DNA of 64,000 bases from Capitulum mitella. Taxonomy: Eukaryota > Arthropoda > Thecostraca > Pollicipedomorpha > Pollicipedidae. Of this stretch, positions 35,401-49,900 are shown one piece after another. Position 1 is the first letter of the stretch; each line of letters begins with the position of its first letter. A model generated the notes under the pieces. That model worked only from the letters and a program-made list of their open reading frames with translations. It did no database searches and had not been told where the DNA came from. Location of the stretch: assembly GCA_030062745.1 (NCBI GenBank), contig CP099841.1:8181001-8245000 (forward strand), read 5' to 3'. Position numbers and translations under genes: made by a program.

Positions 35401-38400
35401 GAGACATAAAAACATTCATGGAGTGCTTACACGGATTTGTGTGCCTCTCGGCCGTTACTATCGGTGTTTGTTTCTTTCCCGGTGTTGTTGCTGTCTTGAT
35501 TTTCATCCGCCGGTCGGGATAATTGCTGGCGAACGTTTATGTGCCGTTGCTCGAGCCGTGCCCAGTGCTCAGACGGAGGCGAAGGGTGCTAAAGACGCCC
35601 GGAACACAGCGTCCGGGTCGGGAACACAGGCCTGGACGCGTGGACAGGGCAAAAAGCGGGCAGCATTTAAACGTGAAAGACGAACGTCGCCCGGCAAAAA
35701 CGCCAGCACTTCCGAGATAAACGACGCTCATTGCAGTGTGGTGAAACGGAGCACAAACATCAGATGCGGTGTATTCGGCGCAGACGTGCGCTAAAAATGC
35801 CGGCGGCCGGGCCGTTGCGTCACGGTGACAGGTGACGGGTCGTCACGCGGTCAGACGGAGGGCGCCGGCGGCGGACGGGACCGACGCGTGCCGCGCGCCG
35901 CCGCCGCCCGTCGTGATGGATTGGAGTGATTTGCTCCGATGGCGGCCCCGTCCGAGCGTCCGCTTGTTCCGGTGGATGGCCGCGCGTGTGATGGATTTGT
36001 TTTAGCGGCAGGTGTTAATGAGTTTATTTATTTTGCGCCGCGTCCTTGTCCGGGCGACGGTGGCGTCTCTCGGGCGCGTCCGTGACGCATTGGTTGGTCC
36101 GCCCCGTGCCCGTATCGTCCTAATGGTGATGTATTTGGTGCATGGGGTTTTAATGTTTTCACGGCGATCGTGCGGTGAGACCGTTTGAGGCTAGTTGAAA
36201 CGTTTGACCAAGGACGGTGCGGTGTCGTGCGTTGATCCGGCATGGTGACCTGAAGCAAGAATGCTTCCCGCGTGGAGCTTCGCATTCGGGGTTATCCGTT
36301 TCACCCCCCGAAAAAAACGTTTCACGTTTTTACCAGTTCTTGTTTTGCAGACTGGATAGGTTCGTGGCATGTTCTGATGAAATGGCCATGTTTTTTATGC
36401 CACACTTATCAGTTTGTAACTCTGTCAATACTGTTAGCTGCCTGATCGCTCACAGTTATCAGAGTTAAAATTGGTACGACGTACGAAAATGGTGGTGCCA
36501 AACATGTCGTGGCCATCGCTGAATTACCGTCAAGTGTCGTTGTGACCTCGCTTCGATTTATTTAGGTCGTCATGCACCTACTTTTGGTCCTGGACGGAAA
36601 AAGGTGCTCCGGAAAATATTCGAATTAATAACTTGGCCAAGGTTGGTAGACGTGGTCAGATAATATAGTACAATAATGTGGACAGTGTAAGTGTTGGTCT
36701 TTGTGTAGAGGTACGAGGTATTTCGCGTAGTTGCGCACGCACGTGATCATGTTTCATTACCAAGACTTTGTTTGATCAGTACGCATACGGGACTTTGATT
36801 TGAGAGAAACTTTCACCAGTCGCCTATCGGTACCATTTTTGTTTGGATCGTGTGGTGTTTCCATTTTTTGACAGATGTTTCATTAGCGTTCTTTGGCCTA
36901 GCTACATGGTTACATCATTTTAGCCGGCCAGATATTGGCTTTTCGTGGTAAAAATGGAGAACAGAGAATAGGTGACTGTAAAAAATTTCCTCTTTGTCAG
37001 GAGAGGTTGGATATGACTCGGCCTGTCGGGTCTGTGTCATTTCGGGAATATTGTCCGAAATATTGAGTCAGATATTTATGCACATTCTTTTTCTTCTATT
37101 AATGCCCAGTGTAACCTGGCTGAGTAAGGTTATTTTGTGTTTATTAATCATGTCAAAAGCCCGGGAGCCGGTAAAGAACATTTTTTTGGCTCAGTTTAAC
37201 AGTGAATATATCATTGGTGTTGTATGACAACGGGCTGTCTCTCTATATATGTCGATTATGTCATCCCCTTATGCTTAGGTGATCTGCATTTTCGTATTAC
37301 TCAATTACCTTTTTCGACCGTAACCTCCAGAAAGGAGGCCGACCAAGGCTTTTTGTCGCGTGTTGCAAGATGCTGGGCCTTTCAGTATGCTAATGGTTTA
37401 TTTGACTGCTCTAAAAACCGAGAAACTAAATGAACATTGGCGTGTGCTGTAGCGTATTACAGATTTCGTTGTCTGGTCGGCTTACCGTTTTCAAGCATGA
37501 CCGAAGGGAAGTAATGACACTCACGTCTCGAGGTCGCTTGGATCCATTTAAACGTTTTTACCGAAACCCCTGAGCACTTGGCACTGCTACGTTGGTGACG
37601 AAACTAGCGGGAAATGCGCAGAGATACGAGGCTGCCACGAATTCGTTGGAAAGCAACACCTGATAACATCGGAGTGATGTCGATCCGCAGCGCCGGCCCG
37701 TTGGGCCACGCTTTTGCACTAGTTCGCGTTGCAAAACGGGCTGCGAATTCTTGCCGCCGTTTTATCAGATGCCTGCAGATTGGTGAGCTAATAGCCCGGT
37801 AATAACAGCCGACAGCGGCGGATCGGCGGCGCCGCGGTGGCCGGCTGCCCCGGACGGTGGGCGGCCGGGCAGCGCGGCCGACGCCGGCCCCGGTGTAGCG
37901 GCCCCTGGCCGGCCAGGGCCGCGCCGGCCCGTAAACACCGTTCATGGCTCTGTTTTCCGATGGTCGGCGGCGCGCGGCGCCCTGTTTTGGGGCCGCCGCC
38001 CGCTAATGGAACGCTTCATTAGCGGCGGCGGCGCCATTAGCGGCGCGTTATCGAGGCTGCCGTGCGCTATGAAAAAGCGGCCGCGACGCGCGGCGCGTCC
38101 GCCGCCGCGCAGGCTGCGGACGCGCGGCGGCGGCCGCCGCGCCGACGAAGCGGCGGAGCGGGCGCCGGCGGCCGCAGCGCGGCGAGCGAGCCGGTTTTTC
38201 GGCGGCTTTTTGCGCGCCGTTCCGGCGGCGGCGCGGCCGGCGGCGGGCGTGGCCGCCGGCAGATGACAGGGGCAGGGCCGCGCGAAGGCGAGCCGGCCGC
38301 CGCCGGGCCGCCGCTGGGTGAAGGCTGACCGGCCGCGGTGCGATCGGAACCGAACGACGTCCGACGGCCGCGCTGCCGGGCCCGACGAGGCGGCGTGATT

Positions 38401-41400
38401 GCGGAACCGATGGCCGTCGAACACTGCGGAGCGGGCGGGCAGTCACGGCTATTGCGCGCCGGCCTCGGACGGACAATTATCTGGCCTCTGGACAGTGGCC
38501 GGCCCGCTTCCGGGGAGCCGTTTCCGCCGGGGTGTCACGCTCCGGCTGAGGGCAGTTTGCAGCCCGTGGCCAGCTGCGGCCTCCGGTCCGCCGCGGCCTG
38601 CACCGTTCGCAAAGACTGGTCTCCCGTTACCTGAGCCCAGGTCGCGGTCGAGATTGACATTGGCCGGACCGTCAGCCGCCGCCTCTGTCCTGGTCCGGTG
38701 TCCGGTCTGTCTCCGACTGTAGTCCGAAGCCATGTCCGTCTCTGGTCGGGGGTGTTTCCGTCTCTGTACCGACCCAGAGTCGGGTTCGTCTCCGCCTGTG
38801 TCCCGGTCCAGAACCATCGACGGCGTCCACGTTCGCGGCCGGGCGACAGCCGCCCCGAGCGGCCGCGCGTATCTGGATCAGGGCCGAGGGGTCTTCGGCC
38901 GGACGGCCGGCCTCCTGCCGCGGGCCGGGGCCGTCCCGTCTCGTCCGGTCCGGTCCGGCCCGGCCCGGTCCGGCCCGGCCCGGCCCGGCCCGGCCCGGCC
39001 AGGACGTCCGCCGCCGGCCGCCGGCCGAGCGGCCTTCTGGCCCGCCGCGCGCCCTGCACTGGACGCGGCGGAGGGCCGCGGCCCGTTGTTCTGGTCGCCT
39101 GCATGTTTCCGTGTAACGGGCGGCAGGGCCGCGCCCCAGTCGTCCCCTCGTGCCAGCGTTGAAGCCGACTAACATTCGGCGAGACCTCGGCCCTGTTCAC
39201 CGTTATTCTGTTCCTCGCGGTTAGGCCGTGGCGGGGAGAGTTGTCGCGGCCCCGCGGAGCCCTCACGTGACGTCGTCGTCGGTGCTGGCGTGCACGACTC
39301 AGCCGACCTGTTATCGTCGCCCGTTCAAGCGGCGCCGACGTGCGACTGGACGAGAGGCCGGCCTGACCCGGCGTGCGGTGCGGTCCGCCGATGCAGCGCA
39401 TGTGTTTGGAAGGGGCCGGGTTTCGCCAGGACGAGCGGCCTCCTCCAGAGACGGATCGAGGGGCCCTGTCAGGAAGCGTGTCAGATCTCTCGGTCTGCCC
39501 GACCCTGGCGGATGGGGAGAGGCGGCGGAAGAATGGGAATAGTCACAGGCCTGCCGACGGCCTGTGTGGACTGAAGTGCTATTTCGTTGGCATGTTTTAT
39601 ATACCGTGCCGAAATCGATTTTTTTTCGGTATGCGCTCGCAACAGGTTCCTGTGCTACAAAAAAACAACATAGTTCGATATCGATCGACATACCTTCGTC
39701 CTTTGGGTAGGTAGTGTCAGGACAGTACTGGTTGCACTGACGACGGTATGCCGGTTGGTGTCGAAATATATTGGTTTTTCGTATCATGAAGGCCGTTTGC
39801 TCATGTGCACCCAGTCACGTAACCAGTGGATAACTGAATAACACAGTATTGCGAGACCGCATATTGAGCTGTTCTTGGGCGGATTTTTGAACACTGGTGA
39901 AACAAAATGATGACGAGTAGAAAACAGGAAAGGACCTCGCCGGTATTGGGCACTGGAGGAAATACTGTGTTCCTGTCATACCGAACACCCAGGCCCAGAT
40001 GCGAATTAAGGGATGCGTTTCATTGCGTTCCATTTGCTTTTCTTCCTTTAACCGCTGTGTTGCGTGTGTTGGGCCGCGTGTTCGCGCGCGTCGAGGTGCG
40101 AACGAGCGTCTCTGCGGGCTCGGGAGCGTACGGTGTCGGTGCCTGCGCGCGTGTCTCAACGATCAGCTGATTATGTGGACCGTCCGCCCCACAGCTTGCC
40201 TCATCCTCGTGTGCCGGCCGGGCGGCCGCACGCCGCCGGACGGGAACGCAACCCTAATGGCGCGCGTTACGAAAACGCCAGCCGCTTGCGCCCAAGTGTT
40301 CCACTCACTCGCACATATATGAATGGACGCTAACCGGCCGGGGCAGCGCGCCGTCGCGGCGAGTCGCCCGAGAGCGCCCCGCCCGGCCGGCCGCGCTCGG
40401 AACGAGGGCGAGGCCGCCCTGCGCGGCGGCGGCCGGCGCCGGACGGACGTCCGTCTTCGGCGGCCGGTCGGCGGCTCGCAGGGCGACTGGGGGCCGGAGC
40501 CGTCCGGCGGCGCGCGGCGCGGCCCGGTCAGAGGACCCGGCGCTGCAGAGCGGTCCGCACCGGCCGGCCGGACCGCCGCCGCCGACGACCTGATGTAATG
40601 TGCCCGGCCGGCCGGCCGCCGGCACAAAAGGCCCCGATTGCCGGCCGCCGGGGCCGATTGCAGGCGGCGATTTTATCGGCCGGTTTCCCTGCAGCGCGCA
40701 TGAACTCGGCGGCGGCGGCCGTGTCGAAACCGCGTCCGTGGGAGAGCTGCTTGGCGGCCCTCTTCGCGGGCCTCGCGCGCCGCCGTAATCGTGAGAGCTG
40801 CCGGCGCGCTCTGTTCCGTGATATGATTCACGCCTGCGTCACTGCGCCCGGTTTATGTGATCGACTCGGAGCGGATTGTTTTCGGCGTCGGCGGCGCGGA
40901 GGAGCGGCGGCGGCGGCAATCGGGCCGATCGTGCGCCGCTGCGGGCCGCCGCGCGCCGCAGCGTCCCGCCGCGCCGAATTGAAATCACGCGCCGAGCGCC
41001 GATCAGGCGCGCCGCCGACAATGGCAGTCGGCCGGAGAGTTACGGCTGCCAATTAGCGGCGGCGGCGGCCCGCGCCGCGCCGTCCGCCGCTGCCGCCGCC
41101 GCCGGGGCGTGTTTGTGCCGGCGATCGCCTCCCATCAGATCATCTGAGACAGATTTCACCGGCGGAGGCGGGAGGTCCCCCGGTGACGGGCGCGGTCCCG
41201 GCCGCCGGCGCTGCCGCCTCCCGTGCTCGCGGACCTGGCGGCCGTTCTTGCGCGCGTGCGTGCGCCGCCGGCTGTGATTGTACGCGCCGTGTCGGCTAAT
41301 TATAGGGCCGGCCCGATGGAGACCTGAGCGCCGGAGAGAGATTGTCTTGAATGCGTCAAAGGAATCTGTTGATAGGCCGCGTGCTTGGAGGCCATCGGAC

Positions 41401-44400
41401 CCTCGCCGGTAGAAGAAACCCCCAAATTATCGTACGGTTAACGGGAGATTGTTCCCTGGTATGCTGTGGCATACTAGTCGTAGCAACGGCTACCGATACC
41501 CGAGCAGCGTACTTGTGAAAGGTAGAAATAGCGCTTGAGTCCGTTCTTGTCCTGAGATTCCTGTTTACATGGTCATTCAGAGGCAACTGAAGCTACTTTC
41601 AGTTTGTGGATGATCGAGTATTTGGAAGACCGCCCTGTATGGTTAGTATTGGGAAATGTCCATGCAGGGAGGAAAAGGAAACTAACGGTGATGGATGCAT
41701 GAGGAACGAGTTTCGTGTTGGTCTTCCCAAGACAGTTCTTGAAATGTTTCTGGTCTGATGGCAAAGGGCGGCAAGAAAGTACAGTCGGCACCAGTTTGTA
41801 CCATTCTGTCATCCCACGAATGGCGAATGATTTTTATGTACCTATTTTTTGTGGCCTTTTGTGTGTAAACGATGTCATGTAACAGCGAAGTTAAAGAATG
41901 AGGAGAATTTTCGCGCCTCGCATACTGTTTGTCATGTTCACCGTTACACTATGTCATGGCCGTTGAACAGATACGACACACTGTAGCTTCAGTGATGTAG
42001 GTAATTTCTTCTGGTCTTGCTTGATAAATTACAGTTGTATGACTAATCGTGATGCATTCGGATGTCAGTTTTTCAGCGGCTTCTGCGCATTTCTTACTTT
42101 TTACCGCCCTTTTTGTGGCATCACGTCTTTGTTTTTCTGTTACACTGTTTAATTGAGCCCGATGGACAACTGTAATTGCCTTGTCTACGGTGCAAGCCCC
42201 TCCATGTCGTAAACGGACATTTTTTTGTAGTTATCTGTTATTCACAAAGTATGTTGATACTTCGTCATTATTGCTTTGTGCGTCGGACATTTATAATTTA
42301 GATCGTTTGCTGACATTTGCTGCTGTAGATACTGTATGCTGTAAGCAATACTTGCATATTGCAAAGTTAAAGACACCTTTTAGTGGAACTGAAATGCAGG
42401 ATGTGTTGAGATAGAGTTAATTTATGTATTAAGCCAGCAGTTAACTGAGGGGACACTTGTGTTACACAGCGTCCTGAACGTAACGATGGATTTTGACCTT
42501 TTTATATTCAGCCAGCTGCTGTTCTCCTAACAGGAAGCCTTTGTGATGGCAGTGGTCCTTATCGAAGCCAGACGAAGAAACATGTGAAATACTGCTTTTC
42601 GTTTCCCGTGTCCACGCGTGGACAGCTATATGGTGATCTTTCCGTATGTGGTACTTCCAGCGTTTGGAGTCGTTTTGTCTTTCACCGCACAAGCGGAATG
42701 CTGTGCATCACGAGTTGCTACAAGTGGTAATGCACATCAGGGCTGGCGGACCACATGGTCGAATAACCTGTAATCTGTGTTGCAGAGGAAATTGTTTTGA
42801 AACTCATGTCTGTCAGACTGGGGATCCACTCTCTTCCTTGCGATTCCAGAAGAAAGGGGAGTTTCAAAAACGACAGCGAAAATATGGAACTCCAAAAACA
42901 AATAAGGAATCACACAAAGTCCGCTCCTAATGCTGACGCGCTACACATGCTGTGAATACCACATGCATGACGCGCAAGTTTAGCTTGCAGAGGCACGAAC
43001 ACACGAGTTTGAAAACATAGGCATGGTAAGAGCCGACTGAAGGGTTCCATCTCCGCTGTCGGCGGCATACGTAACGCCAAAGGCATTGGGTCGTTGAAAT
43101 AAAGTAGCGCAGCCACAAATAGCGTGCGTCCTACTCGGCAAAATATCATGACGTCGTTCGTATTGTCTATTTGAGATAAGGCCCAATCCGGCAAAAGTTA
43201 AATTACAGTTTCTTTGCATATCTTCCCTGCATTTCAAAATGTTCTGAGTCGCATTAGCGGCAGCACGCGCTGTATTCGATTTTTCAATAGATCCTTGCGG
43301 CGGCCGCGCTAGCGGACATCCACTATGCGCCGCTGCCGCCGCCCGGCCGCCGTGTTCACATGCAGGGCCGGTGTCTGGATAGTGGCTCGTGTGACCGGGC
43401 TGACCGCAGCCTGAGGAGCGTCGCCGGCTGTCGGCGCGCGCTGACGCCGCGGTGGTCCGGCGCAGGCCGTGACCCGGTCCTGCGGTCGGACCGTTGGCGG
43501 TGGCGTTCCGGAAGTAAAACTGGTCAGTCCGGTCAGGTGGCAATTTAGCGTCAACAGTCTCCTGCGACACTTGTGCACTCAACTGCTGCGTCCGAAATTC
43601 GTGACCAGTAAAACGTTTAAAATTGTGTGTGATTTGTGATGTGGAAAAGTATTTGGTCGACATTTTCCTCCTCTTCTTCTCTGCTATCTTCATTCCGAAC
43701 GCGTCGCTGCTCCCGGGCGGACGACTTTGCCGATGATGCCGCGAGTCTCCGTGACGGCCGTGGCGACGGTGACGGCAGCTGTCACGGCTGGCCGACCAGT
43801 GAGAGGCGCCGTCCAGCGCTGGCGACAGAGCTGCTGTTTGCCGTAGCCCGGCGGCCGCGGATCACGCTGGCCCGAGTTTACGTGTGTTTGCTGGAGCGGC
43901 GGGCCGGGCAAACCCTGCTGCCGACTCGGGCTCCGCTCGCCGGAGAACGTGAGCAGGAAACGATCCGGCCACTTACGGCTGGTCTGTCGGCGGAGGCAGG
44001 ACCGAACCGTGGCGCAATACGCTCGCGCACAAGGAAGCCAGGACTGAATTATCAGTTCTGGCACGTGTGCCGTTTCTCCAGGAATGGCTGAATCAAGCTG
44101 TCGCAAGTTCCTGGTTATGGATGCACGATAGACGCTGGGCCTTTTAAAATATTGCGGTGTCGCTAGTGAAACAGCTTCATTTGTTCCATTCAGTCGCAGT
44201 GTAACTTTCCAAAGAATCCTGTGTCCTGTGTGGTCCTTAGCCGATGGGGTTGGCTTAACGGATGGGAGACGATGGGCTTGATTTAACTATCATATGGAGA
44301 ACAAAGGCATAATTGATATCCTGTATCGAACTTGGTGTCACGTTTTGACCCAGGAACTCAACAGGCATGTTATGGTAAAGATGCTTTTGTTTTACTGCGT

Positions 44401-46852
44401 ACTGCTGCTTTCCGAGCCAATGCATTTAATACGCCATGCGTGCAGAAGTACGTACGTTTGTGGTCAAAACCAGGTCAAAACCAAAACCAAAACCAGATCA
44501 AAACCAAAACATGTTTTTCGACAGTGTCCCGGATGAGGAAAGCACAGAACTGCTGTATTGCACTCGAGTCCGATGTCGTTGCAGAAATGGACCGCGAGAT
44601 TGGCCGGCGCTCTGACCAGCGTATCGCACGCAGCTTGCGTGCGGCGGTCCCGCGGTTCATTCCCCGCTGTTATCTGACCGACTGTTGCTTCATAACCTCG
44701 TTGCGCTGTGTTGTCACTCCGTCGTCGCCTGTCGCGCGTGGGACCGCCGCGAGAAATACTCTCAGAGCGAAGGACTCCGCTAAACGGCGCACATTTGCCT
44801 CGCCGAGGCGGCTCCGCGTCGGCCTTCGCTGGCGCGATGTCGCCGTATTCCGCGCCGCAGTGCGTGCCTGCGAAATCGCTGTGCTATTTGGCGGCCGCCG
44901 GACCGGCAGCGGCCGGCGTGCGGTTTCGTCGGCGCCACTGGCGGAAGAAAACCGCATCCCTCGGTCCGCGAGGCGAGGCCGCCGCTCGAGCCGCCGACTT
45001 CGGCCCGGTGGCGAAACGTTGCAGGCGTGGGTCGCTCTGTCCGGCGGCGGTGGCCGCGGCCGCGGCTCTTCACAGCTTGGCCGCTCGCATGGACCCGACG
45101 CGGAAGCTGGCTCCGGAGCGGGGCTGGCGCCGCCGCGGGCTGTTTTTTCGGAGCCGGCGGCGGCGGCGACGGCGGGGCGGGGGCGGCCGGCCGGCCTCGC
45201 TCTTCAGCCCTGCTGACCCAGTGCCGGTCCCCTCGGCGCCGTGTCCGGCGTGGGAGCGGCAAGGGCCGCGCGGCCGCCGCCGGGCCCGCCGCGGGCTCAC
45301 GCTGCCCGGAGAGCGGCGCGGCGCGGCGCTGTCGTGACCGCCGCAGGCTGGTAGTACGGCCTCCCCCCACCCCGACGGCCGGGCCCCGGACGGCCGCCGG
45401 CGACGCCGACCGCCCCGGGCCCCGTCACGTCCGGGGTTTCATGATGTCCGGGGTGATTCGGCCGGCATTACACAACCGCTTGTTTTCTGAGGCCGTGGGT
45501 GTTGACGATGATTGGCATGAAAACGTCAGGTCTTTGTTTTGCGGAGGATGTAGGCTTCATGTTCAGTTTAATGCTTATTTAGCCCTGTTTTTGTGACTCG
45601 GTTCTGGAGTAAGATCATTCATAGACTCCATTTACTGATAATGAAGATTGGACACGAAATATCACAGTCGTTCCCAGAGCATAGTGTAAGGAGTAGTAGA
45701 AACGAGACATTAGGGTGGTTGGTCTCATGGCCGTGGGGATTTTTGTCTTTACTATAAGTGCTATTTGCAGAACGTTTTGATCGGTTTGATAACATGTGAA
45801 GATTGTCGGACATCAAGTGCGCCGGCACGGCAGTTACAAAAGCAAAAATGTGTTCAGTCGTGTGCAATCGAGTTTTCGAAGTCCTTGAGCGAGGCAGCAG
45901 TATTGCCAGATTTCTTTTTCTGGTATGGTGGCACAAGTTCTGAATCTACAAGTTACGCGATTTGAAGCTGGACTTGCTTGAACAGATCATGTTTCGAAGT
46001 ACGTTACCTTCCGTCATTTCTAAATGTTTTGGACATCATGCGGACTCATCACTATGAACACCTCCTGCACTCCAAGCTCTTAGCAACATCAGCGTATTCC
46101 TGGCAACTCACGCTTTTGTGCCACGCGTCACAACCAACTGCTTCTGGACAACTTGCTCCGAAATTGACCCCGGCTGTTCCGTTCCGTTCCAGAGTGTCTG
46201 AACCAGCTGCAGAGTATTGTGTTCAAGCAGAAGGCGCAGCTGGAGTCGACGTCGGCCGCGCAGCTGCCGTCCGTGCCGGGTGAGCACGTGGCCCTGGTCT
46301 AGGGGACCGAGTGGCCAGGACGAGGATCGGATAGGGGTATGACGGCAGGCCGCTGGAGTGGTGCGGCGCACTGGAGACCGCCTGGGGCGTGGGAGGACAG
46401 TATTATTGTGGGAATTCCGCAGAGCAAAGTGTGGAAAAGCCAGCGTGAAAACGCCTCAGTGAAAAAGGCGGGTGTTTGAACGTTGTGTGGGATTGATTGT
46501 GTGCTTCGTATGCGAAATGGTCGCACAATAACGTCAAGATCGTAATCACAGTGCCATTGAGAATAATGGGGGCACTTCTAAACAAATAACCACTCAGGCT
46601 CAGTACTGGAGAAGGGAAAGTGTTTCCTGTAACAGTGACGTATTACAGTTCATGAGTTCCGTGACAAATTGTCCTAGTTTTTAGAGGCCACTGCGAAAGT
46701 GTTCATGTGTATTTCCTATTCAGTGATGAGGTTCGTCGAAAAGCAGCGGTCCAACGCCCACTGAGCCCTTAGCCCACGACTTTAGTACTAACATATAAAT
46801 AAACAAATAAGTAATATCTATATATCTATGTCTATATATATATATATATATA

Positions 46853-46903
<51 letters not shown>

Positions 46904-49900
46904 ATATCGGTTGTTGACGGATTCGAACTACAGTGTGTTTCATGGCAAAAGGTCATTAATTTATGGCCGAATGTGGTATTGACCGTCCTCGTAACCTCTG
47001 AAGCCCATTGTGGTCGGCCTCATGAACCGCGCACCAGCTGCGAAAAAGACACCTAGTTTTTATGTGCAGTATGAAAACCGTTGGCGGATGTCAACTTAGT
47101 GGTCTTGCCGTTGATATGTTGTGTATTTTTGTTCGGAAGAAAAATCCATGTAATCTTTATGTCGAAATTAAGTTGTATCTTTTTAACTTAACGACTTTTT
47201 AACGAGTCGTTACAGTGTTGATACAAGTGGACGTAGTTCGGCGGCAGAGATAGCATTGCTTCTTTCTAAGATGCAATAGAGCTTAGAGAATGAAATCATC
47301 CCTTTACTCCAACCGTCCGATGGCGCGGCCGGCAGACCCGTCAGGTCCTGTCGGCACGGTTCGGGGCCGAACACCGAGTGCCGACACACGGCCAGGACTT
47401 TCGAACCACCGTAACACATAGGCAGTTATGTTCGACATTTTGAGGACAGTTTTGTACGGTATGACATCAAATTCATGCCACAGCAACTGTGGAAAATGTG
47501 GTACATCTGACACGAACCGATGGTCTGTAGCTGGCGAAAAACAGAAGCGGTGTTCCTATACCTTCACAGTTTTGCACGTGCGCACTATTCTTGCCCTGCC
47601 GTTCGTGCTTTCAGCGTTTGTCACGTATGCTACTTTGTGTTGTTTCTGCATTGTTTGCGTTGGATCTCGACGCACGCTGCGTTGGTGTCACAAGTTCAGC
47701 TTGTGTCGAGTGAGTGTGTCCAGATTGCTTGTGTCGAGTGTCGAATGTCGAAATTGCAGCATCACCAATTTTGTGATGACCACAGGCGGCACGTACCGAC
47801 TTCCGCCGTTATGTGGGAGACTCAGCAGTTAAAACCCCGATGCCAGCAAAGCGGAAACAGCTCTTGCAGGGGATTCACGCCCAGCCGGCTGCGAAGGGCT
47901 CCGTTAGACCCGATGCGAGATTCCGTCAGGCCCCACTAAGCACATTCGGCAGCCGACTCAGCAGCCCGTCAGATCCGAGAGGCCCGTTAGGTTGCGTCCG
48001 ACGGCCGTGTGATCCCGTCCGGCCCTGTCCGAGTGACTAAATAATGGGGGAGGAACGGCGCCGAGTTCCGTCAGACCATCGTCGGATCGTGGCCGGAGCC
48101 GGCCGGCCGAGGGTCGGCGAGACCGAGCCTCTCAGGGCCGGTCCGGCCCGTCCGGCGCGGCGGCCAGGGCGTCCTGCGCCGTTCGCGGCGCGGCCGCCCT
48201 CGTGCGGCGGCGGTAATGAAGGCGAGCGGTGATGTCAGCTGGTCCGGACCGCCGGTAAACCTCGTGTTTCGCCAGAGCTCGTTAGCCGCAGCTTTGGGGC
48301 CCGCGGACCCCCCCCCCCCTACCCCGCCCGCACGGAACGGCACGCTGGCCTCAGGCCGAGGCGGTCGCGGAGTCGGTGGGCACGTCTCGGAGCGCGCTGG
48401 CTCCTTGATCCGTGTAGTCCCCCCGGGCGGCGATCGGGCGCTGACAGAATATGAGTCGACGCTCCGGTCTGTGACGGTTGGCCCGTGTTTGGCAGGTCGA
48501 GCTCCGGCCGCGGACGCGTCCCGGCTGCCTGCCGCCTCCGGAGAAATGCTGATCAGACGCCAAGGTGAGTGTCGGACCGGCGTCAATCGGAGCACACCCG
48601 GCCGTCTGCATCCATGCATATGAAGCGGGCTTGTAACGGGCGGTGTTACGTAATCGGACAGCTCGCCGCAACGTTGAGGTGTACGGTGAACCCCGGGAGG
48701 AGCAGTCCTTGAAGACCCAGGGGTTTTTGCGCAGGGCTTAACATTAAAAAGGCTCGAGACGTGAAGGGTGCCCTCCGTGGCCGTGGTCCGCGTCAGGCCA
48801 CTGATCTGTTCGGTGTTTAAACAAGATATCTCATATCACGTTTATCCGCCCTATTTTCCCCGCTTTTTCCGAAGGCGTTCATGACATGGGTTGTGGTCAG
48901 TCTTACTGGGATGTCGGATGTTACTGAGACTCGAGCTGACCTTGCTCGAAACCTATCGCATCAAGGCAAATACGATCATTTTCTGAGTGTTTGACAGCTC
49001 AGTGTTTTTCATGGGGTCTTCGGATCTGCCGTCGAATAGGTGATGTTTGGCCATTCTCCAAGCTTGGCCATGTGTCGACCGATTTTACTGCCGTCCTTCG
49101 GACTTCATTAGCTCCCGATATCGTGGGATTTAAGTCGCCAATCTTAGTCCCGCGAAATGACGAAGGAAGATTGACAACCCGCTCGGTTGTGCCCGGCTTA
49201 TAGGAATCCTCGGACTCTGCAGCGGAATCGGCATTTAACGAGCTATGTAGTATTCCTCGGAAATCGCCATGGTAATCCAGTCTCCCCTGGTGAATCTGCT
49301 TAATGACTTCCTCGAAACGTTGAGCCCGCTGGTTGCGGAGTCTCAGCGTGCGCCAATCAACAGTCCGTCCCCGCCTATCCTCCGAACCCCGCCGTAGAGG
49401 GCGTGCTTAGCGCTGCCTCGCCGTGTCCTCTGGCTGCCACGGCGGGGTCGCGGCGTGCCTCCCCGCTCGCTGAATGCGACGTTACCGGTCTGCTGCCGGC
49501 CGTGTGTGACGACACGGCGAGTCGGCGGCGTCTGCAGCGCCGCCCCCGCCCCCGCCCCGGCCGCGGCGGCGGTAAATAACGCTGCAGCGCCGGCCGCCGC
49601 TCTTGAACTTGGTTAGGAAACGGCCGCCCGTCAGTCGGAGCGGTTGCACCCCGTAACTGTGGCTGCAGACGGGCGCCGCCTCTGCGGCCGCGTTGCGCGA
49701 TCGACCGGCTCGTGACGCGGACCGAGCCGCCCGACCGGCCGGACGACGGTCACGGATTTAGACCTCTCGCGCGCGACGGCCGACCACCCGGAGGACGCTG
49801 AGGACCGCTGGGTACCGCGCCTTCTGACGCTGCGGACCGGAGCCGTCTCCGGGCTGCGACTGGACCCTGGGCTCCCGCGCGGTGGGCGCCTGTCGTGTAC

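Larger units (their letters stand above)
32493..46192 (+). other. Putative 13.7-kb intron 1 of CEP350-like gene
   Basis: Begins GTGAGA and ends CGTTCCAG. It holds GC islands at about 32860-33310, 34000-34510, 35780-35960, 37800-38640, 38800-39260, 40200-41280, 43300-43510 and 44700-45450, separated by AT-rich DNA. Repeats include a CCGGY pentamer array (38944-39000) and a CAAAAC array (44463-44510). No convincing extra exon was found, though short phase-1 exons could be missed. A TATAAAT at 34293 is unsupported by other promoter elements. Confidence 0.4.

Noticed and set aside
42980..43693. 237-codon minus-strand frame of normal composition
   Set aside because: Looks protein-like in places but has no recognised domain, and half of it crosses a GC patch. 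It would also lie inside the putative CEP350 intron. Not enough to call a gene.
44332..45216. 294-codon plus-strand frame
   Set aside because: Starts in a CAAAAC simple repeat and ends in a GC island. The protein is compositionally patchy and unrecognised.
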